A DNA stretch of 64,000 nt from Streptomyces rubellomurinus (lineage in GTDB: Bacteria > Actinomycetota > Actinomycetes > Streptomycetales > Streptomycetaceae), in the NCBI RefSeq assembly GCF_000961885.1, contig NZ_JZKH01000043.1, forward strand, positions 1 to 64,000, given 5' to 3'. Shown here one piece after another: positions 50,072-59,410 of this stretch. The translations under genes were made by a program, and so were the position numbers. The notes under the pieces were generated by a model. It was not told the origin of the DNA, ran no database searches, and was given only the letters and a program-made list of their open reading frames with translations. The first letter of the stretch is position 1. Each line of letters begins with the position of its first letter.

Positions 50072-52621
50072 TCAGCGGGGCGGGGTGAGGGCGAGGGGGT
50101 GGCCTTCGGGGGTGAGGGTGATGGACCAGAGGCCGTGGGTGGCGGGGTGGAGGGGCGTGGGGGCGCGGCGGGCGAGTTGGTGGTCGAGGTAGGTGACGGT
50201 GTCCTGGTGGTTGACGGCGTTCCACGCGTGCGGGCGGCCGAAGGCGTCCAGGGTGAGGAGGAGTGCCTGGGAGCCGTGGCCGGCGCGGCGCAGTTCTCCG
50301 GTGAGGCGGTCGAAGGCCTGGTCGCCGTCGCCGAGGTCCTGGAAGGGGGCGCCGAGTTCGCGTTCGGCGCGGTCGCGGCCGCCGCGTTCGCCCGCGTCGC
50401 CCTCGGTGGGGATGCGCGGGGCGGCGCAGGTGGGGCGGCCGGCGTAGGTGTCGACGGCGGAGAGCGCGATCTCCAGGCTGTTGTTGGCGCGCCCCGGTTC
50501 GCGGTACCCGCCGGCGTTGACGGCCTCGGCCCAGTCGCCGGGGGCGGCCGGGTCGGGGTGGGGGACGGGCAGTCCGTTCTCGTCCCGGGGCACGCGGCGT
50601 TCGAGTTCGGCCTGGTGCTGGGGGTCGACGGGCGCGAGGCCGCCGGGCAGCCCGTACGGGCGGCTGTCGGCGATGGCGCGCGGCCGGGCCGCCAGCTCGT
50701 CCGGGGCCGCGCCGTGCCGAGCGCGCAGGGCGAGTCGCAGGACCGTCGCGTGCGCGGTGGTGACGGGGACGACGCCCCAGAGGGGGCTCTGGTCGGTGGC
50801 CGGCCCGGTGCCGTCGCGGCGGCGGCCGTCGAGGTGGCGGCCGTCGAGGTGGTGGGGTTCTGGCCGCCCGACCACCGGGGTGGTACCGACCACCGGAGTC
50901 GTCCCGATGATCGGCGGCAGCGCCTGGGGCGGTACGGCACCGGCAGCGGGCGTGCGGACGGTCGGGGGCCCGGCCCCGATGCCGCTGCCGAAGGGCGCCG
51001 CGCCTGGCGGCACCGCGGGCGCGGGCCCGGCGCCCGCGAGCGGCCCGGGACCGACCGGCGGGACGACGCCGGGCACCGGATAGCCGCCGGCCACCGGCGT
51101 CCCGAACGACGCGGGCATGCCGACCTGCCGCACAGCCGCCGGGGCCTCCGGCGCCGGGCCGACCCACGGCCCGGCGGCGGGCGCGGGGGCGGGCGGTGCG
51201 GCGGGCGGTGCGGCGACCGAGTCCGTCCGTACGGTGACCGGCGTGCCGCCCCCGCCGGACGCCGGTGCGGCCAGCGGGTAGTCCCCGTCCGGCCACCCCG
51301 CCGAGCCGCCGCTCGGGTGGGCGGGCGCGGCGGGCGCGGCGGGCGCGGCGGGGGTCCGCTGGTGTCCGTCGCCCCATGCCGGTCCGTCGTCGCGCGCGGG
51401 CGGCGGCGACCAGTCGGCGGCGGCGGTCACGGCCCGGTGCCCGCCGCGCACGGCCGCGGGCGCGGCAGGCGCGCTGTCAGTGACGTCCCCGGCAACGCCC
51501 CCGGCGACCTCCCCGGCAACATCCCGGGCGGCGGCCGGCGCCGCCTCGGCCACGACGGCCGAGGCCACTGCCAACGGGCTGCCCGGCGGCCTGCCCCTCT
51601 CGTCATCCGCGCGATCGACGGCCTGCGCCCCGACGACGGGCTTGCCGTCCGGCCCGGTGAGGACCTGCAGCCCGGCGGCGTCGGCGACCGGCGTACCGTC
51701 CGCCCGCAGGATCACCGGCCTGCCGTCCGCGCCGAGCACCGGTTGCCCGTGCTCGTCGAGCTCGACGCTCAGCCCGGGCACGCCGACGACCTGCCTGCCG
51801 TCCTCGCCGGTGAGCAGGACGAGCCCGGTGCCGAGCGGGTCGACGCCTCCGCCGCGGTAGGAGGCGGCGGTGACCCGGGTGCCGTGGCCGTGCCCGTGCC
51901 CGGTGTCGGGGCCGAGCCGGAGCAGGTGGACGGCCGACGGGTCCTTGAGGGCGGTGGCCATGGCGTCCTTCATGGCGCGGCCGAGTTCGGTGAGCAGGCC
52001 GTCGATCTTCAGTCCGGCGGCCTCGACGGCGACGGCCTCCACCGCCCCGGCGACCTGCGCGGTGGCGGCGGTCCTGACCTTGCCCGCGAGGCCGGCGAAG
52101 CCGCCGAGGCCCTTCTCGCCGCCCACGACCGCGCCGCCCACGACGACGCCGTTGCCGGTGGCCGAGGCGGTGGCGACCGGCGCCGCCTCAGCCTTGGCCC
52201 CGCCCTCGGTCTCGCCCTTGGCCTCGGCCGTCGCCGCGGCTTCCTCGGCCTGCTTCAGTTCCGCGGCGAGCTGCCGCAGGGTCGTGGTGATCTCGGCCTT
52301 GCAGCCGTCCACCGCCCGGGCGGCCGTGTCGAAGGCGGTGGCGACCAGGCCGACCGCCGTGTGCGCGTCGTCCAGGTGGCCCTTGCCTCCGCCGCTGAAC
52401 GCCTGCCAGTACGCGGCGAAGGCCTCGACGGCGTGGCCGGAGTTGTCGGCGGTCACCCGCCGGACGGACTCGCCGCAGCGACGGGCGGCCCCCTCCGCCT
52501 CGGCGGCGAACTCCCGCCACAGCGCGGCGGCCTTGCGCAGGCCGTCCTCGTCGGCCTGCGGCCAGTGACGGCCGGTCCTCGCCAGGGCCGGGACGAGTTC
52601 CTCGGGCAGTTTCCGGGACAC
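50072..52621 (-). CDS. Polymorphic toxin with ESX-type N-terminus and C-terminal glutamine-deamidase (Tox-PL) domain
   Basis: An 849-residue protein. Residues ~15-130 are helical and ESX-like (LWREFAAEAEGAARR, HAVEAFAAYWQAF), expected to route it through a type VII secretion system. The middle (~280-640) is Gly/Pro/Ala-rich linker with VVGTTPVVG-type repeats. The C-terminal ~150 residues match papain-fold toxin glutamine deamidases: GRANNSLEIALSAVDTYAGR, then PHAWNAVN (His798) and TYLDHQ (Asp813). The family nucleophile is Cys in the NNC motif; here it is Ser715 (codon AGC at 50479-50477), so activity may be altered or lost. GTG 52621 follows CGGGAGGAC. It is downstream of the ESX-like gene (28 bp), upstream of the immunity gene. 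Confidence 0.82.
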   Translation of the reverse strand: MSRKLPEELVPALARTGRHWPQADEDGLRKAAALWREFAAEAEGAARRCGESVRRVTADNSGHAVEAFAAYWQAFSGGGKGHLDDAHTAVGLVATAFDTAARAVDGCKAEITTTLRQLAAELKQAEEAAATAEAKGETEGGAKAEAAPVATASATGNGVVVGGAVVGGEKGLGGFAGLAGKVRTAATAQVAGAVEAVAVEAAGLKIDGLLTELGRAMKDAMATALKDPSAVHLLRLGPDTGHGHGHGTRVTAASYRGGGVDPLGTGLVLLTGEDGRQVVGVPGLSVELDEHGQPVLGADGRPVILRADGTPVADAAGLQVLTGPDGKPVVGAQAVDRADDERGRPPGSPLAVASAVVAEAAPAAARDVAGEVAGGVAGDVTDSAPAAPAAVRGGHRAVTAAADWSPPPARDDGPAWGDGHQRTPAAPAAPAAPAHPSGGSAGWPDGDYPLAAPASGGGGTPVTVRTDSVAAPPAAPPAPAPAAGPWVGPAPEAPAAVRQVGMPASFGTPVAGGYPVPGVVPPVGPGPLAGAGPAPAVPPGAAPFGSGIGAGPPTVRTPAAGAVPPQALPPIIGTTPVVGTTPVVGRPEPHHLDGRHLDGRRRDGTGPATDQSPLWGVVPVTTAHATVLRLALRARHGAAPDELAARPRAIADSRPYGLPGGLAPVDPQHQAELERRVPRDENGLPVPHPDPAAPGDWAEAVNAGGYREPGRANNSLEIALSAVDTYAGRPTCAAPRIPTEGDAGERGGRDRAERELGAPFQDLGDGDQAFDRLTGELRRAGHGSQALLLTLDAFGRPHAWNAVNHQDTVTYLDHQLARRAPTPLHPATHGLWSITLTPEGHPLALTPPR

Positions 52622-52649
52622 GCGCGTCCTCCCGTTCGGGCCGGTGCCG

Positions 52650-53051
52650 TCAGACCGACATGTCCGTGAGGACGGTCGGCGCCGCCCCGGGGGTTGCCGG
52701 TCGCGGGGGAACCGCCGCCCCCGCGCCGAACCCGGTCGCCGCCGAGGTGTCCGCGTCCGCCGTCCGCCCGGCCATCGCGTGCAGCCCGGCCCCGACCTGC
52801 CCGAGCCGGGTGGACAACCCCCGCAGCCCACCGGCGAGTTCGCCGTGCGCCGGGCCCCAGGCGGCGGCGAAGGCACCGCCCGGTCCGTCCGTTCCCCAGG
52901 GGGCACCGAGTGCGGCGAGCCCCCGCTCCAGGGCGCCCACGGCCTTCGCCAGCTCGCGCCCGACCTTCTCGAACTCCCGCCCCTCGCCGTGCAGTTCCCA
53001 CGGCTTGAGGACGAACTCCGGTGCGCCGGAAGCCTTGTCGCCGCTCGCCAT
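52650..53051 (-). CDS. ESX/WXG100-like secretion partner protein
   Basis: A 133-residue, mainly helical protein without signal peptide. The first 90 residues fit a WXG100/EspB-like hairpin: LHGEGREFEKVGRELAKAV, then ALGAPWGTDGPGGAFAAAWG (W-G-T-D-G-x-G-x-AF, the turn motif of Streptomyces ESX-type proteins), then HGELAGGLRGLSTRLGQVG. The C-terminal 40 residues are Ala/Pro/Thr-rich. ATG 53051 has GGGAGGTACGGGG before it. It leads the toxin operon and probably forms a heterodimer with the toxin's N-terminus for export. Confidence 0.75.
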   Translation of the reverse strand: MASGDKASGAPEFVLKPWELHGEGREFEKVGRELAKAVGALERGLAALGAPWGTDGPGGAFAAAWGPAHGELAGGLRGLSTRLGQVGAGLHAMAGRTADADTSAATGFGAGAAVPPRPATPGAAPTVLTDMSV

Positions 53052-53209
53052 CCCCGTACCTCCCGCTCGACCGGCCGCCATCCTAGGCACCCCGGCGCCG
53101 CGTACCGGTGGCGGCGAGGCGCCTCTTCACTCCCCCTTCACCCCGACGCCGGGCGGGACGCCACCCTCCCGTTCCGCCCGGTACGCCGGGAAAGCTCTAC
53201 CCTTGCCGG

Positions 53210-54124
53210 GTGGCACCAGCAGAAACGTCCAAGAAGAAGGCCAAGGCGAAGCCCGAGGCCGCCTCCGCCCCCGCTTCCACCCCAGCCCCCGTCGACCTCG
53301 CGATGCCGACGCTGCGCCGCGAGATCCCGCGCGACGAGGTCCCGCTGGACTTCCCCCGCGCCTGGGTCGAGTTCGCCGACCCGGACGACTCGGAGCAGGT
53401 CTTCCGCTGCGACCTGACCTGGCTGACCTCCCGCTGGTCCTGCGTGTTCGGCCAGGGCTGCCACGGCATCCGCGAGGGCCGCGGCGCCTCGGACGGCTGC
53501 TGCACGCTGGGCGCGCACTACTCGGACGAGGACGACGAGAAGCGCGTCCTGAAGCACGCGGCCCGGCTGACGCCCGAGCTGTGGGAGAACTTCGCCGAGG
53601 GCACCGACGCCAAGGGCCGGCTGAAGTCGGACGGCGGCATCACCATGCTGGACGAGGACGGTGACCGCCAGACCCGCCGGGTCAACGGCGCCTGCATCTT
53701 CGTGAACAGCCCCGGCTTCGCGGGCGGCGCCGGCTGCGCGCTGCACGCGCTCGCCCTCAAGGAGGGCCACGAGCCGCTGGAGTTCAAGCCGGACGTCTGC
53801 TGGCAGCTGCCGATCCGCCGCACCTACGACTGGATCGACCGCCCGGACGACACCCGCTACCTGCAGGTCTCGATCGGCGAGTACGACCGCCGCGGCTGGG
53901 GGCCGGGCGGCCACGACCTGCACTGGTGGTGCACCGGCGCCCCGGCCGCGCACCAGGGCGCCGAGCCGGTGTACGTCAGCTACCGCCCGGAGCTCACCGA
54001 GCTGATGGGCAAGGCGGCGTACGGCGTGCTGGCGCGGCTGTGCGAGGAGCGGATCGCCACCAAGGGCGACCGCAAGGTGGCCCCGCACCCGGCCGACCCC
54101 GCCCGGAAGAAGAACAACAAGTAG
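53210..54124 (+). CDS. Conserved cysteine-rich protein (304 aa)
   Basis: A soluble protein with ten cysteines, most in the first 200 residues: [56 protein letters not shown] and WWCTGAP. The spacing suggests an Fe-S cluster or zinc site, and it recalls the DUF3109/YkgJ group of cysteine-cluster proteins, though I cannot confirm it. The first 35 residues are a Lys/Ala/Pro-rich tail. GTG 53210 ([14 protein letters not shown]) is chosen. It is divergent from the toxin operon (158 bp) and converges on nuoD (15 bp). Confidence 0.75.
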   Translation: MAPAETSKKKAKAKPEAASAPASTPAPVDLAMPTLRREIPRDEVPLDFPRAWVEFADPDDSEQVFRCDLTWLTSRWSCVFGQGCHGIREGRGASDGCCTLGAHYSDEDDEKRVLKHAARLTPELWENFAEGTDAKGRLKSDGGITMLDEDGDRQTRRVNGACIFVNSPGFAGGAGCALHALALKEGHEPLEFKPDVCWQLPIRRTYDWIDRPDDTRYLQVSIGEYDRRGWGPGGHDLHWWCTGAPAAHQGAEPVYVSYRPELTELMGKAAYGVLARLCEERIATKGDRKVAPHPADPARKKNNK

Positions 54125-54139
54125 CGCCCCCGCGCCGGC

Positions 54140-55309
54140 CTACTTGTCGATGTCCCCGACCACGAAGAACATCGACCCGAGGATCGCCACCATGTCCGCG
54201 ACCAGCGTGCCCGGCAGCAGTTCGGTCAGCGCCTGGACGTTGTTGAACGACGCCGAGCGCAGCTTGAGCCGCCACGGCGTCTTGTCGCCGCGCGAGACCA
54301 GGTAGTAGCCGTTGATCCCGAGCGGGTTCTCGGTCCAGGTGTAGGTGCTGCCCTCGGGCGCCTTGAGCACCTTGGGCAGCCGCTGGTTGACCGGGCCGGG
54401 CGGCAGGGTGGCGAGCTTGTCGAGGCAGGCGTCGGCGAGGTCCAGCGAGTTGACGGTCTGCTCCAGCAGGCACTCGAAGCGGGCCAGGCAGTCGCCCTCC
54501 TCGCGGGTGACCACGGTGAGCACCTGCCGCAGCTCCTCGGAGCCGTACGCGAGGTAGGGCTCGTCGCGGCGCAGGTCGAAGTCGAGGCCGCTGGCCCGGG
54601 CGATCGGGCCGCTGACGCCGTACGCCTCGGCCTGCGCCCGGGTGAGGACGCCGACGCCGGCGGTGCGGGCGCGGAAGATCTCGCTGCCGAGGACGAGGTC
54701 CTCGATGGCCGGCAGCTGCGCGCGGACGGCGGTCATGGCGGCGCGGACCCGGCCGAGCCAGCCCGCCGGGACGTCCTCCTTGAGGCCGCCGACCCGGTTG
54801 AACATGTAGTGCATCCGCCCGCCGGAGGCCTCCTCCAGCACGTGCTGGAGCTCCTCGCGGCCGTTGAAGGCGTGGAAGATCGGGGTGATCCCGCCGAGCT
54901 CCAGCGGGTAGGAGCCGAGGAACATCAGGTGGTTGAGCACCCGGTTCAGCTCGGCGAGCAGGGTGCGCAGCCACACCGCCCGCTCGGGGACCTCCATGCC
55001 GAGCATCCGCTCGACGCCGAGCACGACGCCGAGTTCGTTGGAGAAGGCGGAGAGCCAGTCGTGCCGGTTGGCCAGCATGATGATCTGCCGGTAGTCCCGG
55101 GCCTCGAACAGCTTCTCCGCGCCGCGGTGCATGTAGCCGATCACCGGCTCGGCGGTGACGATCCGCTCACCGTCCAGCAGCAGGCGCAGCCGCAGCACGC
55201 CGTGCGTGGCGGGGTGCTGCGGGCCGATGTTGAGCACCATGTCGGTGGTGCCCGCCTCGCCCGTGACGTTCTCGGCTCCCGCCCCGATGCCGACCGTGGT
55301 CTCCCTCAT
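54140..55309 (-). CDS. Stand-alone NADH-quinone oxidoreductase subunit D paralogue
   Basis: A 389-residue protein with the NuoD/49-kDa fold: [20 protein letters not shown] at the start, [40 protein letters not shown] and [20 protein letters not shown], ending in FFVVGDIDK like true NuoD (the VGDIDR ending). NuoD carries part of the quinone site of complex I. No other nuo gene is nearby, so it is an orphan paralogue; a full nuo operon should be elsewhere. ATG 55309 overlaps the methyltransferase stop as ATGA, so the two are coupled. Confidence 0.92.
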   Translation of the reverse strand: MRETTVGIGAGAENVTGEAGTTDMVLNIGPQHPATHGVLRLRLLLDGERIVTAEPVIGYMHRGAEKLFEARDYRQIIMLANRHDWLSAFSNELGVVLGVERMLGMEVPERAVWLRTLLAELNRVLNHLMFLGSYPLELGGITPIFHAFNGREELQHVLEEASGGRMHYMFNRVGGLKEDVPAGWLGRVRAAMTAVRAQLPAIEDLVLGSEIFRARTAGVGVLTRAQAEAYGVSGPIARASGLDFDLRRDEPYLAYGSEELRQVLTVVTREEGDCLARFECLLEQTVNSLDLADACLDKLATLPPGPVNQRLPKVLKAPEGSTYTWTENPLGINGYYLVSRGDKTPWRLKLRSASFNNVQALTELLPGTLVADMVAILGSMFFVVGDIDK

Positions 55310-56322
55310 GCCCCCAGAGTCTGCCATCCCGGCAGGGCCTCCAGGGTCAGAGGTACCGGCATGCGGACGGCCTGCAGGACCCACCCGAAGCCGCCCAGCC
55401 CGGCCGGGTCGGTGAGTTCGGCCCCCTCCCCCGCGCCGCCGAGCGCCCGCAGGTAGGCCGCCGGGTCGGTGGAGGCGAGGGCCAGCGGCGGGCGTTCGCC
55501 GCTCACGCCGAGGGCGCGCAGGGCCTCGCGCTGGGTCGTCCACAGGCTGTGGAGACCGGGGACGGCGATCGAGTCCAGCGCGACGTGCGCCGTCACGTCG
55601 CAGGAGCCGTCCGGCACCGGCGCCACCTCGCGGCCGTCCCGGAACCCGGCGAACGTCCCGGCGAACGGCCGCCGCCGCGCCGTGTGCCCGTAGTCGACGG
55701 CGACGGCCAGGCCGCGCTCCAGCCCGGCGACGGCCCGCGCCCAGGCGGCGTCCCGGGGGCCGCCGAACTCCACGACGTCCCCGGGGTGTTCGACCGGCCA
55801 CCAGCGCTCGGCCCAGGCCGCGTCGGCCGCCGACACCGGCTCGCCGGAGCGCTCCTCACCGGTGGCAGTGTCCACCTCGACGTAGCGCAGCACCCCGTCC
55901 TCGTCCACTTCCCCGGCGTCCAGCGGCACGTTGTCCAGCCACTCGTTGGCGAACAGCAGCCCGGTGACACCGCGCGGCGGCTCGTCCGTCCACAGGGCTG
56001 TGGACGGCAGTGCGGCGGGGCGCCCGGCGATCTCCACGCCGTACGGGCGCAGCCGCGCCAGCACCTCGCCGGGCAGTTCGGCCAGCACCCCGGTGAGCAG
56101 TTCGCCGCGCCCGGCCCCGACGTCGACCAGGGCCAGCTCCGCCGGCCGGCCGAGGGCCGCGTCAACCTCGACCAGCAGCCGGGCCACCGCGCGGGCGAAC
56201 CTGGGCGAGGCGTGCACCGAGGTGCGGAAGTGCCCGGCCGGGCCCTCCGGCCGGTGGTAGAAACCGCCGGCCGGGTCGTACAGCGCCTGTTCCATGGCGG
56301 GCGCCCACCGCATCCACGTCAT
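55306..56322 (-). CDS. MidA/NDUFAF7-type SAM-dependent methyltransferase
   Basis: A 338-residue protein of the DUF185/MidA family. It opens [25 protein letters not shown]-type sequence; the SAM site is [37 protein letters not shown] is the family's E-W-x-D-x-P block, and [14 protein letters not shown] the later YG motif. The mitochondrial homologue NDUFAF7 dimethylates an arginine of NDUFS2, the NuoD equivalent, during complex I assembly. Its gene here overlaps a nuoD gene, which makes NuoD the likely substrate. Confidence 0.88.
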   Translation of the reverse strand: MTWMRWAPAMEQALYDPAGGFYHRPEGPAGHFRTSVHASPRFARAVARLLVEVDAALGRPAELALVDVGAGRGELLTGVLAELPGEVLARLRPYGVEIAGRPAALPSTALWTDEPPRGVTGLLFANEWLDNVPLDAGEVDEDGVLRYVEVDTATGEERSGEPVSAADAAWAERWWPVEHPGDVVEFGGPRDAAWARAVAGLERGLAVAVDYGHTARRRPFAGTFAGFRDGREVAPVPDGSCDVTAHVALDSIAVPGLHSLWTTQREALRALGVSGERPPLALASTDPAAYLRALGGAGEGAELTDPAGLGGFGWVLQAVRMPVPLTLEALPGWQTLGA

Positions 56323-56452
56323 GGACGGGGACGCTACCGGGCTCCGGGCCGCCCCTCGGAACCGGCACCGGGACGTCTCCGACCTACGGAGTAGGAGCGG
56401 ATCGCCCTACCGGCTGACCTGGGCACCGTGCGCGACTGCCTACGCTGGAGAG

Positions 56453-57682
56453 GTGCATCGACTCAACGCCTGGCTCCGCCGTCACCCCATGGTGGTCGAC
56501 GCCGCCTGGGCGGCGATCGTGCTGTTCCTCGGCCTGCTGCCGAACGCCGACTACCCCGACAGCGGCTGGCGCTTCGACGCCCAGGTCCTGGTCGCGGTGC
56601 TGCTGCCGCTGCTGATGGTCTTCCGCCGCCGCTTCCCCGACGTCACCGTGGGCGCCGCCACCGGCATCGCGGTCGGCCAGGTGGTCGCCGACGTCGAACC
56701 GGGCGGGTCCTCCATCGCCTACCTGGTCTTCGCCTACACCGGCGCCGCCTTCGGCCAGAAGTGGACCTCCCGGCTGGCGCTGGCCGCCGGCCTGGCCGCC
56801 GGCCCGCTGGTGTTCTGGCGGATGAACCCGATGAAGACCACGGTGGAGGCCGGCGAGGTGCACACGCACCCGTACGGCATCGGCGAGGCGATGCTGATCA
56901 CGCTGCTGATGAGCACGCCGTTCATCCTGTGCTGGGCGTGGGGCCGGCTGACCCGGGTGCGCCGCGCCTACCTGACCGAGCTGGAGGACCGCGCCGCCCG
57001 GCTGGAGCGCGAGCGGGACGCCCAGGCGAAGGTCGCCGTCGCCGCCGAGCGCGCCCGGATCGCCCGCGAACTGCACGACGTGGTCGCGCACAACGTCTCG
57101 GTGATGATCGTCCAGGCGGACGGCGCCGCGTACGTGCTCGACAACTCCCCGCAGCAGGCCAAGCAGGCGCTCGGCACCATCGCCACCACCGGCCGGCAGG
57201 CGCTCACCGAGATGCGCCGCCTGCTGGGCGTGCTGCGCACCTCCGACTCCTCGGCCGAGGAGTACCTGCCGCAGCCGGGCGTCGAGGAGCTGCCGGAGCT
57301 GCTCGAACAGGTCCGCACGGCCGGCCTGCACGTCGACTACGACACCTCGGGCCAGCCGCGCGAACTCCCGCGCGGCGTCGAGCTCACCGTCTACCGGATC
57401 GTCCAGGAAGCCCTCACCAACGTCCGCAAGCACGGCGGCCCGCACGCCCACGCCCGGGTCGCCGTCGACTTCGGCGAGCGCGAACTCGCCGTCCTGGTCG
57501 AGGACGACGGGCGCGGCACCACCGACGAGCAGCTCACCGCCCACGGCACCGACGGCCCCGGCCACGGCCTGATCGGCATGCGCGAGCGGGTCGGCATGGT
57601 CAGCGGCAGCCTGGACGTCGGCCCGCGCCCCGGCGGCGGCTTCCGCATCCGCGCCGTCCTCCCGCTCAAGGCAGCACACTGA
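56453..57682 (+). CDS. Two-component sensor histidine kinase, NarL/DesK-type (HisKA_3)
   Basis: A 409-residue kinase. Four to five membrane helices in the first ~165 residues form the sensor (AAWAAIVLFLGLLPNA, LVAVLLPLLMVF, AMLITLLMSTPFILCWAWG); a coiled linker follows. The phosphoacceptor His is in RIARELHDVVAHNVSVMIVQ; the ATPase domain has the N box TVYRIVQEALTNVRKH and GGGF near the end (DVGPRPGGGFRIRAVLPL). GTG 56453 is used. The response regulator gene follows after 20 bases. The stimulus is unknown; the small loops suggest membrane sensing. Confidence 0.92.
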   Translation: MHRLNAWLRRHPMVVDAAWAAIVLFLGLLPNADYPDSGWRFDAQVLVAVLLPLLMVFRRRFPDVTVGAATGIAVGQVVADVEPGGSSIAYLVFAYTGAAFGQKWTSRLALAAGLAAGPLVFWRMNPMKTTVEAGEVHTHPYGIGEAMLITLLMSTPFILCWAWGRLTRVRRAYLTELEDRAARLERERDAQAKVAVAAERARIARELHDVVAHNVSVMIVQADGAAYVLDNSPQQAKQALGTIATTGRQALTEMRRLLGVLRTSDSSAEEYLPQPGVEELPELLEQVRTAGLHVDYDTSGQPRELPRGVELTVYRIVQEALTNVRKHGGPHAHARVAVDFGERELAVLVEDDGRGTTDEQLTAHGTDGPGHGLIGMRERVGMVSGSLDVGPRPGGGFRIRAVLPLKAAH

Positions 57683-57702
57683 CCCCTCCGAGGAGAGCCC
57701 CC

Positions 57703-58392
57703 TTGACCATCCGCGTGATGCTCGTCGACGACCAGGAACTGCTGCGCACCGGCTTCCGGATGATCCTGCAGTCGCAGGGCGACATCGAGATCGCCGCCGA
57801 GGCGGGCGACGGTGTCCAGGCCCTGGAGAAGCTGCGGCACACGTCGGTGGACGTGATCCTGATGGACGTCCGGATGCCGCGCCTGGACGGCGTGCAGGCC
57901 ACCCGGCGGATCTGCCTGGCGGAGGACGGCAGCCCGCTGCCGGGCGCCCCGCGGGTGCTCATCCTCACCACCTTCGACCTGGACGAGTACGCCTTCGCCG
58001 CGCTCAAGGCCGGGGCCAGCGGCTTCCTGCTCAAGGACGTCCCGCCGACCGAGCTGGTGGCCGCGATCCGCGCGGTGCACGGCGGGGACGCGGTGGTCGC
58101 CCCGACCACCACCCGCCGGATGATCGACCGCTTCGCCGAGGTGCTGCCCACCCCGCAGAGCACGCCCGGCTCGGACGTCGTCGCCCCGCTGACCGAGCGC
58201 GAGCGGGAGGTGTTCCTGCTGGTCGCCCAGGGGCTGTCGAACGGCGAGATCGCGGCCCGGCTGGTGCTCTCCGAGGCCACCGTGAAGACCCACGTCGGCC
58301 GCATCCTGGCCAAGCTCGGCCTGCGCGACCGGGTGCAGGCCGTGGTGCTGGCGTACGAGGCCGGGCTGATCCGGGCCGGGGCGACGGACTGA
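57703..58392 (+). CDS. NarL/FixJ-type response regulator
   Basis: A 229-residue regulator. Receiver domain 1-125 with acidic pair Asp9/Asp10 (VMLVDDQELLRTG), phosphoacceptor Asp55 (VDVILMDVRMPRLDG), Thr in LILTTFDLDEYAF and Lys in SGFLLKDVPP. The LuxR-type helix-turn-helix is at about 165-225 (LTEREREVFLLVAQGLSNGE, SEATVKTHVGRILAKLGLRD). The start is TTG 57703 with GAGGAG at proper distance; no ATG or GTG fits before the receiver domain. Cognate to the preceding kinase. Confidence 0.92.
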   Translation: MTIRVMLVDDQELLRTGFRMILQSQGDIEIAAEAGDGVQALEKLRHTSVDVILMDVRMPRLDGVQATRRICLAEDGSPLPGAPRVLILTTFDLDEYAFAALKAGASGFLLKDVPPTELVAAIRAVHGGDAVVAPTTTRRMIDRFAEVLPTPQSTPGSDVVAPLTEREREVFLLVAQGLSNGEIAARLVLSEATVKTHVGRILAKLGLRDRVQAVVLAYEAGLIRAGATD

Positions 58393-58422
58393 CACCCCCG
58401 TGGACGGACTGACGCCCCCGTA
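58383..58422. repeat. 20-bp tandem duplication over the response-regulator stop codon
   Basis: Copies at 58383-58402 and 58403-58422 differ at two bases; the first includes the TGA stop (58390-58392), repeated in the second copy. Confidence 0.88.
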
Positions 58423-58486
58423 GACTGGGGCGGTACGTCCGGTACCCGCAGCGGACCGGAACGGTCATTCAGGACAAGGGTGGCGC

Positions 58487-59410
58487 GTGAACACCTTCGA
58501 CGACGGCTTCGGCGATCCGAGCGACCCCGGCAACCGACCGGCCCGCCTCGCCGTGGGCGTGGTGGGCACCGGGCGGGTCGGCCCCGCGCTGGGCGCCGCG
58601 CTGCAGCTCGCGGGGCACACGGTGGTCGCCGCGTCCGGGGTGTCCGCCACCTCCCGCCGGCGCGCCGAGGCGCTGCTGCCGGGCGTGCGGATCGTCACCC
58701 CGCCGCAGGTGCTGGCCGCCGCCGACCTCGTCCTGCTGACCGTCCCGGACGACGCGCTGGCCGACCTGGTGGCCGGCCTGGCCGCGACCGGGGCCGTCCG
58801 CCCCGGCCAGCTGCTCGTGCACACCTCCGGCGCGCACGGCGTCGCCGTCCTGGAGCCCGCCACCCGGGCCGGGGCGCTGCCGCTCGCGCTGCACCCGGCG
58901 ATGACCTTCACCGGCACCTCCGTCGACCTGGCGCGGCTGGCCGGCTGCCCGTTCGGCGTGACCGCCCCCGAGGAGCTGCGGCCGGTCGCCGAGGCGCTGG
59001 TGGTGGAGATGGGCGGCGAGCCCGAGTGGGTGCCCGAGGACGTCCGCCCGCTCTACCACACGGCCCTCGCGCACGGCGCGAACCACCTGGTCACCCTGGT
59101 CGCGCAGGCCATGGAGCTGCTGCGCACGGCCGGCGTCGCCGAGCCCGGCCGGATGCTCGGCCCGCTGCTCGGCGCGGCCCTGGACAACAGCCTGCGCTCC
59201 GGCGACGCGGCCCTCACCGGCCCGGTCGCCCGGGGCGACGCGGGCACCGTACGGCGCCACCTGGCGCAGCTCAGTACGGTGTCCCCGGACATCCCGGCGG
59301 CCTACCGGGCGATGGCCCGCGCCACCGCGCAGCGGGCACTCGCCGGCGGGACGATCGACGAAGCGTCGGCGGCGGCGCTGCTGGACGTACTGAACGAGGA
59401 GAAGCGCTAG
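58487..59410 (+). CDS. Rossmann-like and DUF2520 domain-containing protein
   Basis: A 307-residue protein. N-terminal NAD(P)-binding fold with LAVGVVGTGRVGPALGAALQ (GxGxxG), VVAASGVSATSRRR and LVLLTVPDDALADLV; the C-terminal DUF2520 half is helical (VRPLYHTALAHGANHLVTLV). The domain pair resembles ketopantoate reductase and 3-hydroxyisobutyrate-dehydrogenase folds. The gene directly abuts panC (TAG followed at once by ATG), and this arrangement is widespread in bacteria, suggesting a role in pantothenate synthesis; activity is not established to my knowledge. GTG 58487 has AAGGGTGG upstream. Confidence 0.88.
   Translation: MNTFDDGFGDPSDPGNRPARLAVGVVGTGRVGPALGAALQLAGHTVVAASGVSATSRRRAEALLPGVRIVTPPQVLAAADLVLLTVPDDALADLVAGLAATGAVRPGQLLVHTSGAHGVAVLEPATRAGALPLALHPAMTFTGTSVDLARLAGCPFGVTAPEELRPVAEALVVEMGGEPEWVPEDVRPLYHTALAHGANHLVTLVAQAMELLRTAGVAEPGRMLGPLLGAALDNSLRSGDAALTGPVARGDAGTVRRHLAQLSTVSPDIPAAYRAMARATAQRALAGGTIDEASAAALLDVLNEEKR

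Noticed and set aside
49386..51377. 663-codon minus-strand frame with repeated QKSAGSTSRAGE peptides
   Set aside because: It overlaps the toxin gene out of frame, is extremely Arg/Pro-rich upstream, and its repeats merely translate the palindromes.
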